Source: Clostridium_AD estertheticum_D | GTDB lineage: Bacteria > Bacillota > Clostridia > Clostridiales > Clostridiaceae | Assembly: GCF_018861295.1 (NCBI RefSeq) | Contig: NZ_JAHLDM010000025.1 | Location: forward strand, 13,504 to 77,503 | Length of the DNA: 64,000 nt | Direction of reading: 5' to 3' | Part shown: in pieces, positions 1-8,722 of the stretch | Numbering within the stretch: the stretch's first letter is position 1 | Layout: each line of letters begins with the position of its first letter | Translations under genes and position numbers: made by a program | Notes under the pieces: generated by a model | Told to the model about the DNA's origin: nothing | What the model saw: the letters and a program-made list of their open reading frames with translations, nothing else | Databases searched by the model: none

Positions 1-509
1 ACCTTAAACACAAGGCAATTCTCATGACGGTTTACTCCGCAGGATTAAGGGTCAGTGAAGTTTGTAATCTAAAAATAAAAGATATTGATAGTAAAAATAT
101 GCAAATACTAATAAGACAGGGTAAAGGTAAAAAAGATAGGTATTCATTGTTATCAAAAGTAAATCTTGAAGTTCTCAGAGAGTATTGGAAAAGATATCAC
201 CCTACGGAATATTTATTTTCTGGAAGTGGTGGCACTGGATCTATAAGTCATCGTAGTGTTCAAAGAATGCTAGAAAAATCTATAAAAAAGATTGGAATCA
301 CTAAGAAAGCATCTATTCATACCTTCCGCCATAGTTTTGCCACTCATTTGTTAGAGGATGGAACAGATATATGTTATATCCAAAGGTTGTTAGGACATAC
401 TCAAATAAATACTACAACTATCTATTTACATCTTAGGAGGCTGGATTTACTTAATATAAAAAGTCCATTGGATTCACTTCTAGATAAAAAAGGTGAACAA
501 TATGATTGA
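1..509 (+). CDS. Tyrosine recombinase of an IS91-type element, 5' end cut by window
   Basis: C-terminal catalytic part of a phage-integrase-type tyrosine recombinase, which cuts and rejoins DNA strands through a covalent Tyr intermediate. The frame is open to the window edge, so the N-terminal core-binding domain lies upstream. Visible catalytic residues are Arg in GLRVSE, the HTFRHSFATH box (H-x-x-R), His in LLGHTQ and the Tyr nucleophile in TTIYLH. The stop codon overlaps the start region of the IS91-type transposase, a pairing known for Firmicute IS91-like elements. It probably helps process the element rather than a phage. Family call is firm; its exact role is inferred. Confidence 0.88.
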   Translation, partial: LKHKAILMTVYSAGLRVSEVCNLKIKDIDSKNMQILIRQGKGKKDRYSLLSKVNLEVLREYWKRYHPTEYLFSGSGGTGSISHRSVQRMLEKSIKKIGITKKASIHTFRHSFATHLLEDGTDICYIQRLLGHTQINTTTIYLHLRRLDLLNIKSPLDSLLDKKGEQYD

Positions 510-1689
510 GATTCAAGACATATTTAATCAATTTGGTGATGAATATAGAAGAAATCATAAGCTGCCGCTACATATTTTAAAAACTATGATTGCTATTGAG
601 TCTTGTAGAACAGCGGAACTCGGTGGTCATGTGGATGAGTGTAATGAATGTGTGCACATAAGAATATCTTATAATTCTTGTAGAAATAGGCATTGTCCTA
701 AATGCCAAACTTTAGCCAAAGAAAGGTGGCTTGAAAAAAGAAAAGAAGATTTATTACCCGTAGTGTATTTTCATATAGTTTTTACTATACCCCAAGAACT
801 CAACTTTATAACACTTACAAACCAAAAGGAAATGTATTCCATACTATTTAACTCTGTTTCTGAAACTCTACTCGAACTATCAAGAGATAAAAAATATTTA
901 GGAGCAGAAATTGGTTTTATGAGCATCCTTCATACTTGGGGTCAAAACCTTATGAATCATCCTCATATGCGTTGTATAGTCCCAAGTGGTGGATTAACAT
1001 TTGATGGTACAAGATGGATAAATTCAAAGAAAGATTTTTTTATTCCAGTGAAAGTTTTATCAAGAAAGTTTAGAGGTAAATTCTTGTTTTATCTTAAAAA
1101 AGCTTATCATAGTAATGCTCTTAAATATACTACTGGAATTCAGGAATTAACAGAAAAACATATATTTCATAGTTTCATAGATAAGTTATACAAAAAGGAA
1201 TGGGTTGTATACTGTAAACCCCCTTTCGGGAGTGCAGAGCATGTACTTGAGTACCTTGGTAGATACTCTCATCGAGTGGCTATATCCAATCATAGAATTG
1301 TAAATTTGGAAAACGGATATGTAACATTTAAGTGGAAAGATTACAGAGACCATAATAAAGAAAAATTTATGACTCTTACGGTAGATGAATTTATGAGAAG
1401 ATTTTTCATGCATGTTTTACCAACAAAGTTTGTTAAAATTAGACACTATGGAATATTAAGCAATAGAAACAGGTCAACTAAACTTCAAAAATGTAAAGAA
1501 CTTACAGATGCAGTACAAATTAAAAGTGAAAATTCAGATGTTAAGTTAAGTGCAGCGGAGCTTCTTCTTAAGCTGACAGGAATTGATATAAATATGTGTT
1601 CTTGCTGTGGAAAAGGTAAAATGATTACAAAGGAGAAGTTGGATCGGCAAAACTATTCTCCTCCAGGAGGAACAAATAAAATAGCATAA
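502..1689 (+). CDS. IS91 family transposase
   Basis: Rolling-circle (HUH/Y2-type) transposase of the IS91 family, about 395 residues. Near the N-terminus is the zinc-binding module CNEC...C-x4-CPKC (SCRNRHCPKCQ). The middle contains the conserved HTWGQNLMNHPHMRCIVPSG stretch with the HPH metal-binding histidines, followed by the EYLGRYSHRVAISN box. I prefer ATG 502 over the in-frame GTG 493, because AGGTG at 491-495 is well placed for 502. It overlaps the end of the upstream recombinase gene. A second CxxC pair (MCSCCGKG) lies near the C-terminus. The gene looks intact, so the element may still be active. Confidence 0.9.
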   Translation: MIEIQDIFNQFGDEYRRNHKLPLHILKTMIAIESCRTAELGGHVDECNECVHIRISYNSCRNRHCPKCQTLAKERWLEKRKEDLLPVVYFHIVFTIPQELNFITLTNQKEMYSILFNSVSETLLELSRDKKYLGAEIGFMSILHTWGQNLMNHPHMRCIVPSGGLTFDGTRWINSKKDFFIPVKVLSRKFRGKFLFYLKKAYHSNALKYTTGIQELTEKHIFHSFIDKLYKKEWVVYCKPPFGSAEHVLEYLGRYSHRVAISNHRIVNLENGYVTFKWKDYRDHNKEKFMTLTVDEFMRRFFMHVLPTKFVKIRHYGILSNRNRSTKLQKCKELTDAVQIKSENSDVKLSAAELLLKLTGIDINMCSCCGKGKMITKEKLDRQNYSPPGGTNKIA

Positions 1690-1892
1690 AGTCTTTATTT
1701 TGGGGAGGGGTAAATGCGTCTATTTTTATAAAACAATCAAAATTTATGAGTAATATAGATACATTAATGGAAATTGAAGTAATAGCTTTAAATTAGAAAC
1801 TTATTTCAGAAAGAGGTGAAAGATTGAATCGCCATAGCAGTGCTAACGCGGCATCGTTCAACTCCTCGTTTCAGACATTGAGCAACTTTCGT

Positions 1893-1930
1893 AGCTATCA
1901 TCGTTTAAGTATATACTTAAGGTGATAGCT
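1893..1930. other. Strong inverted repeat downstream of IS91 transposase
   Basis: Arms AGCTATCA and TGATAGCT enclose an almost self-complementary TTTAAGTATATACTTAA core. It may be the IS91 ori/ter end or a transcription terminator. The surrounding 1690-2190 bp holds no open frame I can support. Confidence 0.5.
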
Positions 1931-2190
1931 TTTGTCGGCTCAACATCTGAATCCGAGCCTGTTCATTTCACGACATTGTGTTGACCTCTATAACTAGCCT
2001 ATACCCTCATTCTTAACTTTGCTAATATCATTATATACCATTTCCATGCCATTTTAGGTGTCTAATTGATAATATACACCCCTTTTATGCATTATTCCTA
2101 GCTTTATCCACACTCCATATTGTAATAAGTATTTTTATAATAAAAAGCTATTATAGATAAAAATAAACCCCTCTATAACAAGGTCTATGA

Positions 2191-2517
2191 TTACTTTCTA
2201 CTACCATCAGAATTAAAAATTTTTCTCAAATTCAATTCATTAATAATAATCACAATAGCAAAACAAACTACAACTAGTATTCTTTCATACTCATACTCAT
2301 AACTAATATCGAATTTACTTATAATCAATTGTAAAGGAATAAGAATTAAACCTAATATAATAAGCGTATTGGCTGAATACTTAAGTGATTCGCTCCAAGT
2401 ATCTTGATTTTTCATTGATAATATAGATTTATATCCGAACATAGGATTTTTTTTAGGTGGACAAATCTTAAATATAAGAGAACTGATTATACATATTATT
2501 CCTGAAATAATTAGCAT
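2191..2517 (-). CDS. SdpI-like small membrane protein
   Basis: 108-residue integral membrane protein with about three hydrophobic segments (residues 1-18, 48-66, 76-93). After the first segment it has the family signature PxxNPMFGYKSILSMKNQDTW, close to the GYRT-x-x-SM-x-N-x-x-TW motif of the SdpI/YhfI-like family. SdpI of Bacillus gives immunity to the SdpC toxin, but many homologues have unknown roles. No toxin gene is visible nearby. The start is preceded by AGGAGGT. Family placement is likely; function is not established. Confidence 0.75.
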   Translation of the reverse strand: MLIISGIICIISSLIFKICPPKKNPMFGYKSILSMKNQDTWSESLKYSANTLIILGLILIPLQLIISKFDISYEYEYERILVVVCFAIVIIINELNLRKIFNSDGSRK

Positions 2518-2633
2518 TTTTACCTCCTAATATATAGATTAATTAATTTCACACTTTAATACAAGTTTGAATTAACTTATTTTCATAATTATAACATATA
2601 TTCCATATGATAATTTTTCTGTTTTAAGCGATA

Positions 2634-3284
2634 AAACCCATACAACATAATAACGTTTCTTGTCGTTCTTTTAAATACTCATCTATTGATAAACTTACAG
2701 AAATATCTGATTCATTCTTTAAGCAGGAACTTATCCAGTCTTCATCACTAATAAGATATTCGTTTATATTTTTATGCCGCTTACTGTCACTGATCCATAT
2801 GTCCCCCGAATTTATTTATTGTGCCATCTTCATTACATACATGATTTTTCCGTTTGTTGTTATCATTCATATCCTTTATGACATTAACAGCATTTATTAA
2901 GGATGTAGAATTATTTGATGGATGAAATTCTAAATTTTTAAAGAGAATTAGAAATATTTTCTTAAATTACCAAAACTACTATTTAGCAAATCAAGATAAT
3001 CGTTATTTAAGGGACGTATTATTTTTTCAGCACTATATGCAGATTCTTTAAATATTTCCCATTTTCCTAGATTTTCTAACTCTTTTGAAATGGCAGTATC
3101 TATAGCTTTTACAAGTTTAACATGAAGCTACATTATTTCATTTGCGGATTTTGAACTTTTTACATTGAGCTCATCCATAAGCTTTAATCCCTTTAGAATG
3201 TAGTGAAATCATAAGCTTTGAGTGTACTTGAATAGCTTGATCAATTAATTCTCCATTTAAATCAGTTAGAAAAACTACCATAGT
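2634..3284 (-). pseudogene. Tn3-family transposase relic (middle part)
   Basis: Frameshifted and stop-ridden remnant of a Tn3-family transposase. Read on the minus strand it gives recognisable pieces in changing frames: LDLLNSSFGNLRKYF, LINAVNVIKDMNDNNKRK, and near the 3' end SDSKRHKN-x-NEYLISDEDW followed by SLSIDEYLKERQETL. These match the central region of large Tn3 TnpA proteins. The catalytic C-terminal part is absent here; a C-terminal piece of such a protein occurs at 8723-8946. The relic runs directly into the 1.4-kb repeated segment. Confidence 0.7.
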
Positions 3285-3597
3285 AGAAGGTAACTAGGTT
3301 TCTCTAATTAGTTTATCTTCTTCACTTTTTTTCTTTACAATGGTTATAAACCCTTGTTATCCAGTGTTTACACTTTTGTTTACAAACTCGTTTACAGTAC
3401 TTGAAACATTTGTAGCAACAGCAATTATGATATTTATCGAGGACTTAAAGACATACCATATAACATCTTACTCGAATCCCTATCTAAAGCTGCTGTTCCT
3501 ATATGTAAAACTTTATTAGTAGCTATACTTTTATGTATTACTATCTGGTTATTTCCCGCTTTAGCAAAAGAACCCTTAATTAATTTTAGTACATAAA

Positions 3598-3906
3598 CTA
3601 ATAGACAACATCATTTATCTTTTCAATTCTAATTATCATTATTTTACTTTGATCTTTTTTTAAGAATTGTTTTACTTCCATCCATTCTTCATCCACGTTT
3701 ATAACTTCACAATCTACTGGACCTTTTGAAATAATCGAAAGTGTACATCTTTTACCCTCAAGTGCTTTAAGTATTTTAGACATCTTGGTTTCCCCCTTTA
3801 TTGATGTATTGATTTTCTTGACATCTGCTTTTAGCTTCTTAAATTTGTCGCTTAATCCCATATTGGAAATCGCTATTATAAATGCCATTATTCCTATAAA
3901 CTCCAT
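3598..3906 (-). CDS. Hypothetical 102-residue membrane-anchored protein, copy A
   Basis: Unrecognised. Residues 1-17 form a hydrophobic N-terminal segment, followed by a charged helical stretch rich in Lys. The C-terminal half (from about residue 42) has alternating hydrophobic/charged strands like a small beta-rich, SH3/Hfq-sized domain ending in EKINDVVY. A good GGGTGAGG ribosome site lies upstream. It is nearly identical to the gene at 6310-6618, showing a recent segmental duplication, and mostly conservative substitutions suggest both copies are maintained. A small membrane-protein gene lies upstream on the same strand. Confidence 0.6.
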   Translation of the reverse strand: MEFIGIMAFIIAISNMGLSDKFKKLKADVKKINTSIKGETKMSKILKALEGKRCTLSIISKGPVDCEVINVDEEWMEVKQFLKKDQSKIMIIRIEKINDVVY

Positions 3907-4045
3907 ATAATTGACCTCACCCTCTATTAAAAATAGTAAAAATTTTCGTTAGACTTAATTTTTATTCCTTATATGGCTTAATGTAAACTCTATTATAAAG
4001 ATTACTACAAAAAAACAAAACGATGTGGAATTTTGTTTTACGGTG

Positions 4046-4198
4046 CTATTTAATTTTATTATTTAAAGCTGCATGAATTGCTAGTGTAATAAAAAGAGCA
4101 AAAACAAGAGCTAAATTTTTATCAATGAATCTACCAACTAAAAACCAACAAGCAATACCGATGAAAAAACAAATTACTCCATTTAAAAAATACTTCAT
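4046..4198 (-). CDS. Small two-helix membrane protein (50 aa), copy A
   Basis: Short gene with a strong ribosome site (AAAGGAGG, 6 bp before ATG). The product has two predicted membrane helices joined by a short polar turn (VGRFIDKN) and a short basic C-terminus (NNKIK). The same protein is encoded at 6741-6893 in the second repeat copy with about two residue changes, which supports real coding. Function unknown. It precedes the 102-residue gene on the same strand and the two may be co-transcribed. Confidence 0.55.
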   Translation of the reverse strand: MKYFLNGVICFFIGIACWFLVGRFIDKNLALVFALFITLAIHAALNNKIK

Positions 4199-4228
4199 AG
4201 AAATCCTCCTTTACCAAGATCTAATAGG

Positions 4229-4394
4229 GGTGTTTTTGCCTATCCCCGCGAAAAGGCATGTTAATATGAGGCAGTAACAGTATTTCATGTACTTAAAAAT
4301 AATATTTAATAATTTATAAACCATGAATGTTACATAGCTCAAATTTTGATATTAATAAGTAACATACCTTTTGGAAGGGATAGGCAATACTACC
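4229..4394. mobile_element. 166-bp inverted-repeat mini-element (MITE-like), copy A
   Basis: Left end GGTGTTTTTGCCTATCCCC with GCGAAAAGGCATG continuing; right end is its imperfect complement (CATACCTTTTGGAAGG then GATAGGCAATACTACC). The terminal repeats are about 32 bp and no coding frame lies inside. The terminal TTTTTGCCTATCC motif recurs in the larger hairpin element at 58276-58528, suggesting both are mobilised by one unidentified transposase. Confidence 0.55.
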
Positions 4395-4767
4395 AAATTA
4401 CTTTCTGCAAATATACATTATACAATAAAGCAGACTTGTATTAACATGCTATTACATTCAATTTTATAATGTAACCCCAAAAGCATGAACCGTCTATTTA
4501 GTGACATTAAAAACACATTTTGTAACCTTTATATCAAATTTTAATATTAAAGGAGTCCCAAAGATTGATATGTGTACAAGTATGTAAACATTAATGTTTG
4601 TATATTTGTTTTCTTAAGTGTAAATAACTTTGTTGATAAAGTTATTTACATATTGTTATATTCCATATGCTATATACCAGGCAGCGTGTATCATTTCAGC
4701 TAAATCTCCTTGCTACTTAATTAAGTACCTATTAATATAGTGAATATATATCATTCTAAATAATATT

Positions 4768-4800
4768 AAAATACCATCTGGGCTGCAGACGGTATTTTTT
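4768..4800 (+). terminator. Rho-independent terminator
   Basis: Hairpin AATACCATCTG-GGCTG-CAGACGGTATT followed by a run of T on the plus strand. No plus-strand gene immediately upstream is evident, so it may be a remnant or isolate the downstream hydrolase promoter. Confidence 0.7.
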
Positions 4801-4855
4801 TCATTCAAGATAATATTTATTATAACTGCAATTTCTTTGTTGACACGAGTTTAAT

Positions 4856-4885
4856 ATTAGTGTACTGTTGACCTAATACACTAAT
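4856..4885 (+). promoter_or_regulatory. TetR-type operator in hydrolase promoter region
   Basis: Perfect 9-bp inverted repeat ATTAGTGTA-N12-TACACTAAT, about 110 bp before the hydrolase start. A TTGACA -35-like box lies at 4840-4845, 5' of the repeat, and a second TTGACC lies between the arms, so a bound dimer would occlude the promoter. TetR-family assignment is by operator architecture only; no TetR gene is adjacent. Confidence 0.5.
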
Positions 4886-4992
4886 GCGTAGATATGTTTT
4901 GAATATTATTATGAAAAGTGAAAAATTGGAGATAAATTTTCTTCAATTGATAATTTTTTTAGAAATTAAAAATTAATAGGGAGTGGAATTAC

Positions 4993-6006
4993 ATGAAAAA
5001 TAAAACAGAAAAAATACAAATGAATATTAGAAAGAAAATTTTTAAAGGTTTTAGGAATATTACAATTTTCTTTATTACAGTGATCCTTTTAATAAGTATA
5101 GCAGGCTTAATATATGAAAGAATTGGGTTATATTCTGATAGCAAGAAATATAGTGTGCCAGGAACAATAGTTAAAGTTAGTGGTCATGATATGCATGTTT
5201 ATTCAGAAGGAAAAGGAAATTCAACAGTAGTTTTTGTATCAGGATTCGGTACACCAAGTCCATATGCTGATTTTTATCCTTTATATAATGAGATATCAAA
5301 GTATACAAGAACTGTGGTTTATGAAAGGCCGGGATATGGATACAGCGAAGTGTCTAATACAAGTAGAGATATTGATACAATTACAAAGGAAATGCATGAA
5401 TTGCTTGAAAAATCAGGGGAAAAGGCTCCATATATACTTGTAGGACATTCGATGGGTTCATTGGAAATTATAAGATTTGCCCAAAGGTATAAAAATGAGG
5501 TTAAAGGAATTGTAATGATAGATGGTGGAAGTCCAGAATTTTATGCAAATGAAGAAATTGATCAAAATCAAATATCATCTATGAAACTAAAATCAGTTTT
5601 GAAGAATGAAGGAATAATTAGATTATTGTTTAATTACTCAAAAAAATTTTGTAGTTCAACATACTCATCTCGAAATCAACTATCACATGTGCCATTAGGT
5701 TTAAAAAATGTTGATACTGCAATGTATTTAAAAACTATAACAAACAAGAACAAAACAGCCGAATTAGTAAATTTAAAATCAAATGCACTGATTGTAATGA
5801 AAAATGGGAATTTAGGGCAAATACCTTTAAGAATATTAACGTCTGGTGAAGAAGCAAAAGATAGTAAATGGAAAAATAGTCAAGAAGATTTTAAGTCTTG
5901 GTCAACGGATAGTAAGCAGAAAATTGTTAAGGGCAGTCCTCATTATATACATCAATATGAACCTAATGTTATAAATAATGAAATAAAAAAACTAATAAAA
6001 AATTAG
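4993..6006 (+). CDS. Membrane-anchored alpha/beta hydrolase
   Basis: 337-residue alpha/beta-hydrolase-fold enzyme with an N-terminal membrane anchor (residues about 20-42), so the catalytic domain is probably outside the cytoplasm. The nucleophile elbow GHSMGS lies near residue 150. The oxyanion region is FVSGFGTPSPYADF and the likely catalytic His is in SPHYIHQYEP near the C-terminus. Family members include esterases and peptidases, and the substrate cannot be told from sequence. It has its own promoter region with a TetR-type operator and lies between two copies of a 1.4-kb repeat. Ribosome site: AGGGAGTGG. Confidence 0.85.
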   Translation: MKNKTEKIQMNIRKKIFKGFRNITIFFITVILLISIAGLIYERIGLYSDSKKYSVPGTIVKVSGHDMHVYSEGKGNSTVVFVSGFGTPSPYADFYPLYNEISKYTRTVVYERPGYGYSEVSNTSRDIDTITKEMHELLEKSGEKAPYILVGHSMGSLEIIRFAQRYKNEVKGIVMIDGGSPEFYANEEIDQNQISSMKLKSVLKNEGIIRLLFNYSKKFCSSTYSSRNQLSHVPLGLKNVDTAMYLKTITNKNKTAELVNLKSNALIVMKNGNLGQIPLRILTSGEEAKDSKWKNSQEDFKSWSTDSKQKIVKGSPHYIHQYEPNVINNEIKKLIKN

Positions 6007-6309
6007 AAGTAGAAGGTAACTAGGTTTCTCTGATTAGTTTATCTTCTTCACTTTTTTTCTTTGCAATGGTTATAAAACCTTGTTATTCAGTGTTTACAAA
6101 TTAGTTTACAGTACTTGAAACATTTGTAGCAACAGCAATTATGATATTTATCGAGGACTTAAAGACATACATATAAATCTTACTCGAATCCCTATCTAAA
6201 GCTGCTGTTTCTATATGTAAAACTTTATTAGTAGCTATACTTTTATGTATTACTATCTGGTTATTTCCCGCTTTAGCAAAAGAATCCTTAATTAATTTTA
6301 GTACCTAAA

Positions 6310-6618
6310 CTAATAGACAACATCATTTATTTTTTCAATTCTAATTATCATTGTTTTACTTTGATCTTTTTTTAAGATTTGTTTTACTTCCATCCATTCG
6401 TCATCCACGTTTATAACTTCACAATCTACTGGACCTTTTGAAATAACTGAAAGTGTACATCTTTTACCCTCAAGTGCTTTAAGTATTTTAGACATTTTGG
6501 TTTCCCCCTTTATTGATGTATTGATTTTCTTGACATCTGCTTCTAGCTTCTTAAATTTGTCGCTTAACCCCATATTGGAAATCGCTATTATAAATGCCAT
6601 TATTCCTATAAACTCCAT
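6310..6618 (-). CDS. Hypothetical 102-residue membrane-anchored protein, copy B
   Basis: Near-duplicate of the gene at 3598-3906, differing at a handful of positions (for example K26E, I58V, E73D, F80I, I89T). It has the same N-terminal hydrophobic segment and small beta-rich C-terminal domain. Unrecognised function. The ribosome site and the upstream 50-residue membrane-protein gene are conserved too. Confidence 0.6.
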   Translation of the reverse strand: MEFIGIMAFIIAISNMGLSDKFKKLEADVKKINTSIKGETKMSKILKALEGKRCTLSVISKGPVDCEVINVDDEWMEVKQILKKDQSKTMIIRIEKINDVVY

Positions 6619-6740
6619 ATAATTGACCTCACTCTCTATTAAAAACAGTAAAATTTTCGTTAAACTTAATTTTCATTTCTTATAGGGCTTAATATAAACG
6701 CTATCATAAAGATTACTACAAAAAAACAAAACGATCGGTG

Positions 6741-6893
6741 CTATTTAATTTTATTAGTTAAAGCTGCATGAATTGCTAGTGTAATAAAAAGAGCAAAAAT
6801 AAGAGCTAAATTTTTATCAATGAATCTACCAACTAAAAACCAACAAGCAATACCGATGAAAAAACAAATTACTCCATTTAAAAAATACTTCAT
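6741..6893 (-). CDS. Small two-helix membrane protein (50 aa), copy B
   Basis: Second copy of the 50-residue membrane protein at 4046-4198, with the same AAAGGAGG ribosome site and about two amino-acid differences. Two predicted transmembrane helices. Function unknown. Confidence 0.55.
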   Translation of the reverse strand: MKYFLNGVICFFIGIACWFLVGRFIDKNLALIFALFITLAIHAALTNKIK

Positions 6894-6923
6894 AGAAATC
6901 CTCCTTTATCAAGATCTAATATG

Positions 6924-7087
6924 GGTGTTTTGCCTATCCCCGCGAAAAAGCATGTTAGTATGAGGCAGTAACAGTATTTCATGTACTTAAAAATAATATT
7001 TAATAATTTTAAACCATGAATGTTACATAGCTCAAATTTTGATATTAATAAGTAACATACCTTTTGGAAGGGATAGGCAATACTACC
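6924..7087. mobile_element. Inverted-repeat mini-element (MITE-like), copy B
   Basis: Copy of the 4229-4394 element inside the second repeat. Left end GGTGTTTTGCCTATCCCC, right end GGATAGGCAATACTACC. It was duplicated with the host segment rather than inserted independently. Confidence 0.5.
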
Positions 7088-7408
7088 AAATTACTATCTG
7101 CAAATATACCTTATACAATAAAGCAGACTTCTATTAACATGCTATTACATTCAAGTTTATAATGTAACTCAAAAAGCATGAATCGTCTATTACGTGACAT
7201 TAAAAGCACAGTTTGTAACCTTTATATCAAATTAAAATACTAAAGTAGTCCAAAAGATTGAGAAGTGTACAAATATGTAAACATTAATGTTTGTATATTT
7301 GTTTTCTTAGATGTAAATAAATTTGTAGATAAAATTATTTACATATTGTTATATTCTATATGCTATATCTAGTGATGGGCTATCAATCGTATAGTTATTA
7401 TAATGGTG

Positions 7409-7909
7409 TTATCTGTATATTTTAGGTACTGGGTCTCCATTCAAATACTCATGTGCATTTTCTAAGTATAAATTACCATTAGTTTCTGTAACTGTAAATA
7501 CAACAGGAATACCCCGTGAGCCTGAAACAGACTTTCCATTTGCATCAAGTACATCAAAATCATAAATCATATATACATATATCTTTCCATTAATTTTATG
7601 TTGATTGATTTCGGTTAACCTTAAAGAAAACTTTATAGGTTTTTTACACTCAAAATTCTCGTAGGAACTATAAACATTTGACTTATTGTATACATCTTTA
7701 GACATATATTTTGCCATATCAGAATCGTATCCTTTTGAACTTGTATAAGCTTTATTTACTAAAGAATTTATATCAACATATTTGTTGTGATCATAACTTA
7801 CATAATTATACAATGTAATGACACCTATTATTATCGCTATTATTGCTATTATTGAATAATTTCTTATACTATCTATATTACCTATATTATCTATTTCATT
7901 ATCATGCAT
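7409..7909 (-). CDS. Hypothetical membrane-anchored extracytoplasmic protein
   Basis: 166 residues: a short acidic N-terminus, one hydrophobic helix (about residues 19-39), then a soluble domain. The soluble part has alternating strands (KIYVYMIYDFDVLDANG, GIPVVFTVTETNGNLYLENA) resembling small NTF2- or cystatin-like extracytoplasmic folds, but I recognise no specific family. Ribosome site AGGTATAATAAA is weak to moderate. It stands alone on the minus strand, next to the repeat copy 2 boundary. Confidence 0.6.
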   Translation of the reverse strand: MHDNEIDNIGNIDSIRNYSIIAIIAIIIGVITLYNYVSYDHNKYVDINSLVNKAYTSSKGYDSDMAKYMSKDVYNKSNVYSSYENFECKKPIKFSLRLTEINQHKINGKIYVYMIYDFDVLDANGKSVSGSRGIPVVFTVTETNGNLYLENAHEYLNGDPVPKIYR

Positions 7910-8130
7910 TTTATTATACCTCCAAATTACTTAAGTTTGAGTATATAGTATCATAATAATGAATCATTTAATGACATTTCAGAGAATGTTAATTTTATAT
8001 AAAAGTATGATAAACTAAAAAGGTAACTACACAATAATATTATAGAGGGTTACTAAATATCATTTTATTTGTAATTATAGCAATCATGATTATTTTTGCT
8101 GTATTTTACCTTCTTTTTTAAGTGTAATTC

Positions 8131-8167
8131 GGGGAGTAACTGCAAAACGCGGATTTTATACGCTAAG
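8131..8167 (+). repeat. Tn3-family terminal inverted repeat (end 1)
   Basis: 37-nt sequence beginning GGGGAGTAACTGCAAAACGC and ending ATACGCTAAG, the standard start (GGGG) and finish ([AC]CG[CT]TAAG) of Tn3-family 38-bp ends. It is followed by ACATATATTACCAAAACACCG, which is also next to the inverted end at 53289-53315. It lies outside the VOC gene and the Tn3 transposase/resolvase relics, so it is probably the left end of that dead transposon. Confidence 0.8.
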
Positions 8168-8179
8168 ACATATATTACC

Positions 8180-8225
8180 AAAACACCGATATATTCAAAA
8201 AGTTCTTTGAATATATCGGTGTTTT
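8180..8225. terminator. Bidirectional hairpin terminator next to Tn3 end
   Basis: Arms AAAACACCGATATATTCAAA and TTTGAATATATCGGTGTTTT around a short loop, U-rich on both strands. Almost the same hairpin occurs next to the Tn3 end at 53229-53270. It would terminate the VOC gene transcript. Confidence 0.75.
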
Positions 8226-8260
8226 AATTACGCTAAAACATAATTTAAGCATAATGGAAT

Positions 8261-8626
8261 TTATGTATTAATATTTTTGTGTTCAACATATTCAATTATG
8301 GTGCCATCTAAATGTTTTACAGTAAAATTCATTCCTGTTGGAACTTTCTTTAAATCCCTAATAATTACAGCACCATTCTTTAATAAAAATTTTCTAAATT
8401 CAATGACAGAATCTACTAAGAAAGTTGCACTTGTATCCTTAAATGGTTTTAAAGCTTCATCAGTACCACTTAAAATTAAAATGTTACCTATTTGTGCTAA
8501 TTCTAATTTCATCTCACTATACTTAACTATTAAATCACAATCTTGATTTAATAGTTTTTTGTATAAATCTATAGATGTATTTATATCATGTACATATAAA
8601 CGAGTTAATATTTTCTTTATTTTCAC
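8261..8626 (-). CDS. VOC-family (glyoxalase/bleomycin-resistance fold) protein
   Basis: 121-residue single-domain protein of the vicinal oxygen chelate superfamily. The opening LTRLYVHDINTSIDLYKKLL matches the family N-terminal beta-alpha unit, and the ending MNFTVKHLDGTIIEYVEH carries the typical Glu metal-ligand strand. Members are lyases, dioxygenases or drug-binding resistance proteins, and the ligand cannot be read here. It lies between a Tn3 end and Tn3 transposase/resolvase relics, so it is probably a passenger gene. The 3' end is followed by the hairpin terminator at 8180-8225. Confidence 0.8.
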   Translation of the reverse strand: MKIKKILTRLYVHDINTSIDLYKKLLNQDCDLIVKYSEMKLELAQIGNILILSGTDEALKPFKDTSATFLVDSVIEFRKFLLKNGAVIIRDLKKVPTGMNFTVKHLDGTIIEYVEHKNINT

Positions 8627-8722
8627 TTATTAACATCTCCTTTATTTGTTAAGTAATTATCTTAAATTACGATCTATTTGTTAGTATATCATGATAGTAA
8701 ATATAATTCTAATGTTTATGAA

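Larger units (their letters stand above)
1..1990 (+). mobile_element. IS91-type insertion element (left end outside window)
   Basis: Comprises the recombinase and transposase genes plus about 300 bp of downstream non-coding DNA. That DNA holds a strong hairpin at 1893-1930, as expected for the replication end of IS91-type elements. The exact right boundary cannot be fixed, because IS91 elements lack inverted repeats and target duplications. It is set loosely near the end of the structured region. Confidence 0.6.
3282..4676. repeat. 1.4-kb direct repeat, copy 1
   Basis: Begins AGTAGAAGGTAACTAGG and ends ACATATTGTTATATTCC...GCTATAT. It matches 6008-7368 in the same orientation with scattered substitutions and small indels, and the same genes in the same order. 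Each copy carries the 102-residue gene, the 50-residue membrane-protein gene and an inverted-repeat mini-element. The copies flank the alpha/beta hydrolase gene at 4993-6006. A third, partial copy is at 13283-13403. Confidence 0.9.
6008..7368. repeat. 1.4-kb direct repeat, copy 2
   Basis: Direct-orientation copy of 3282-4676, starting within 2 bp after the hydrolase stop codon and ending where the sequences abruptly diverge (GCTATATCTAG here versus GCTATATACCAG). A small deletion relative to copy 1 lies near 6735. Confidence 0.9.

Noticed and set aside
1186..1413. Minus-strand frame inside the IS91 transposase gene
   Set aside because: Antisense shadow of a well-conserved gene, with no ribosome site of its own.
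7910..8130. A tiny hydrophobic peptide (IILFVIIAIMIIFAVFYLLF) near 8060
   Set aside because: No standard start codon with a ribosome site and no second copy for support.
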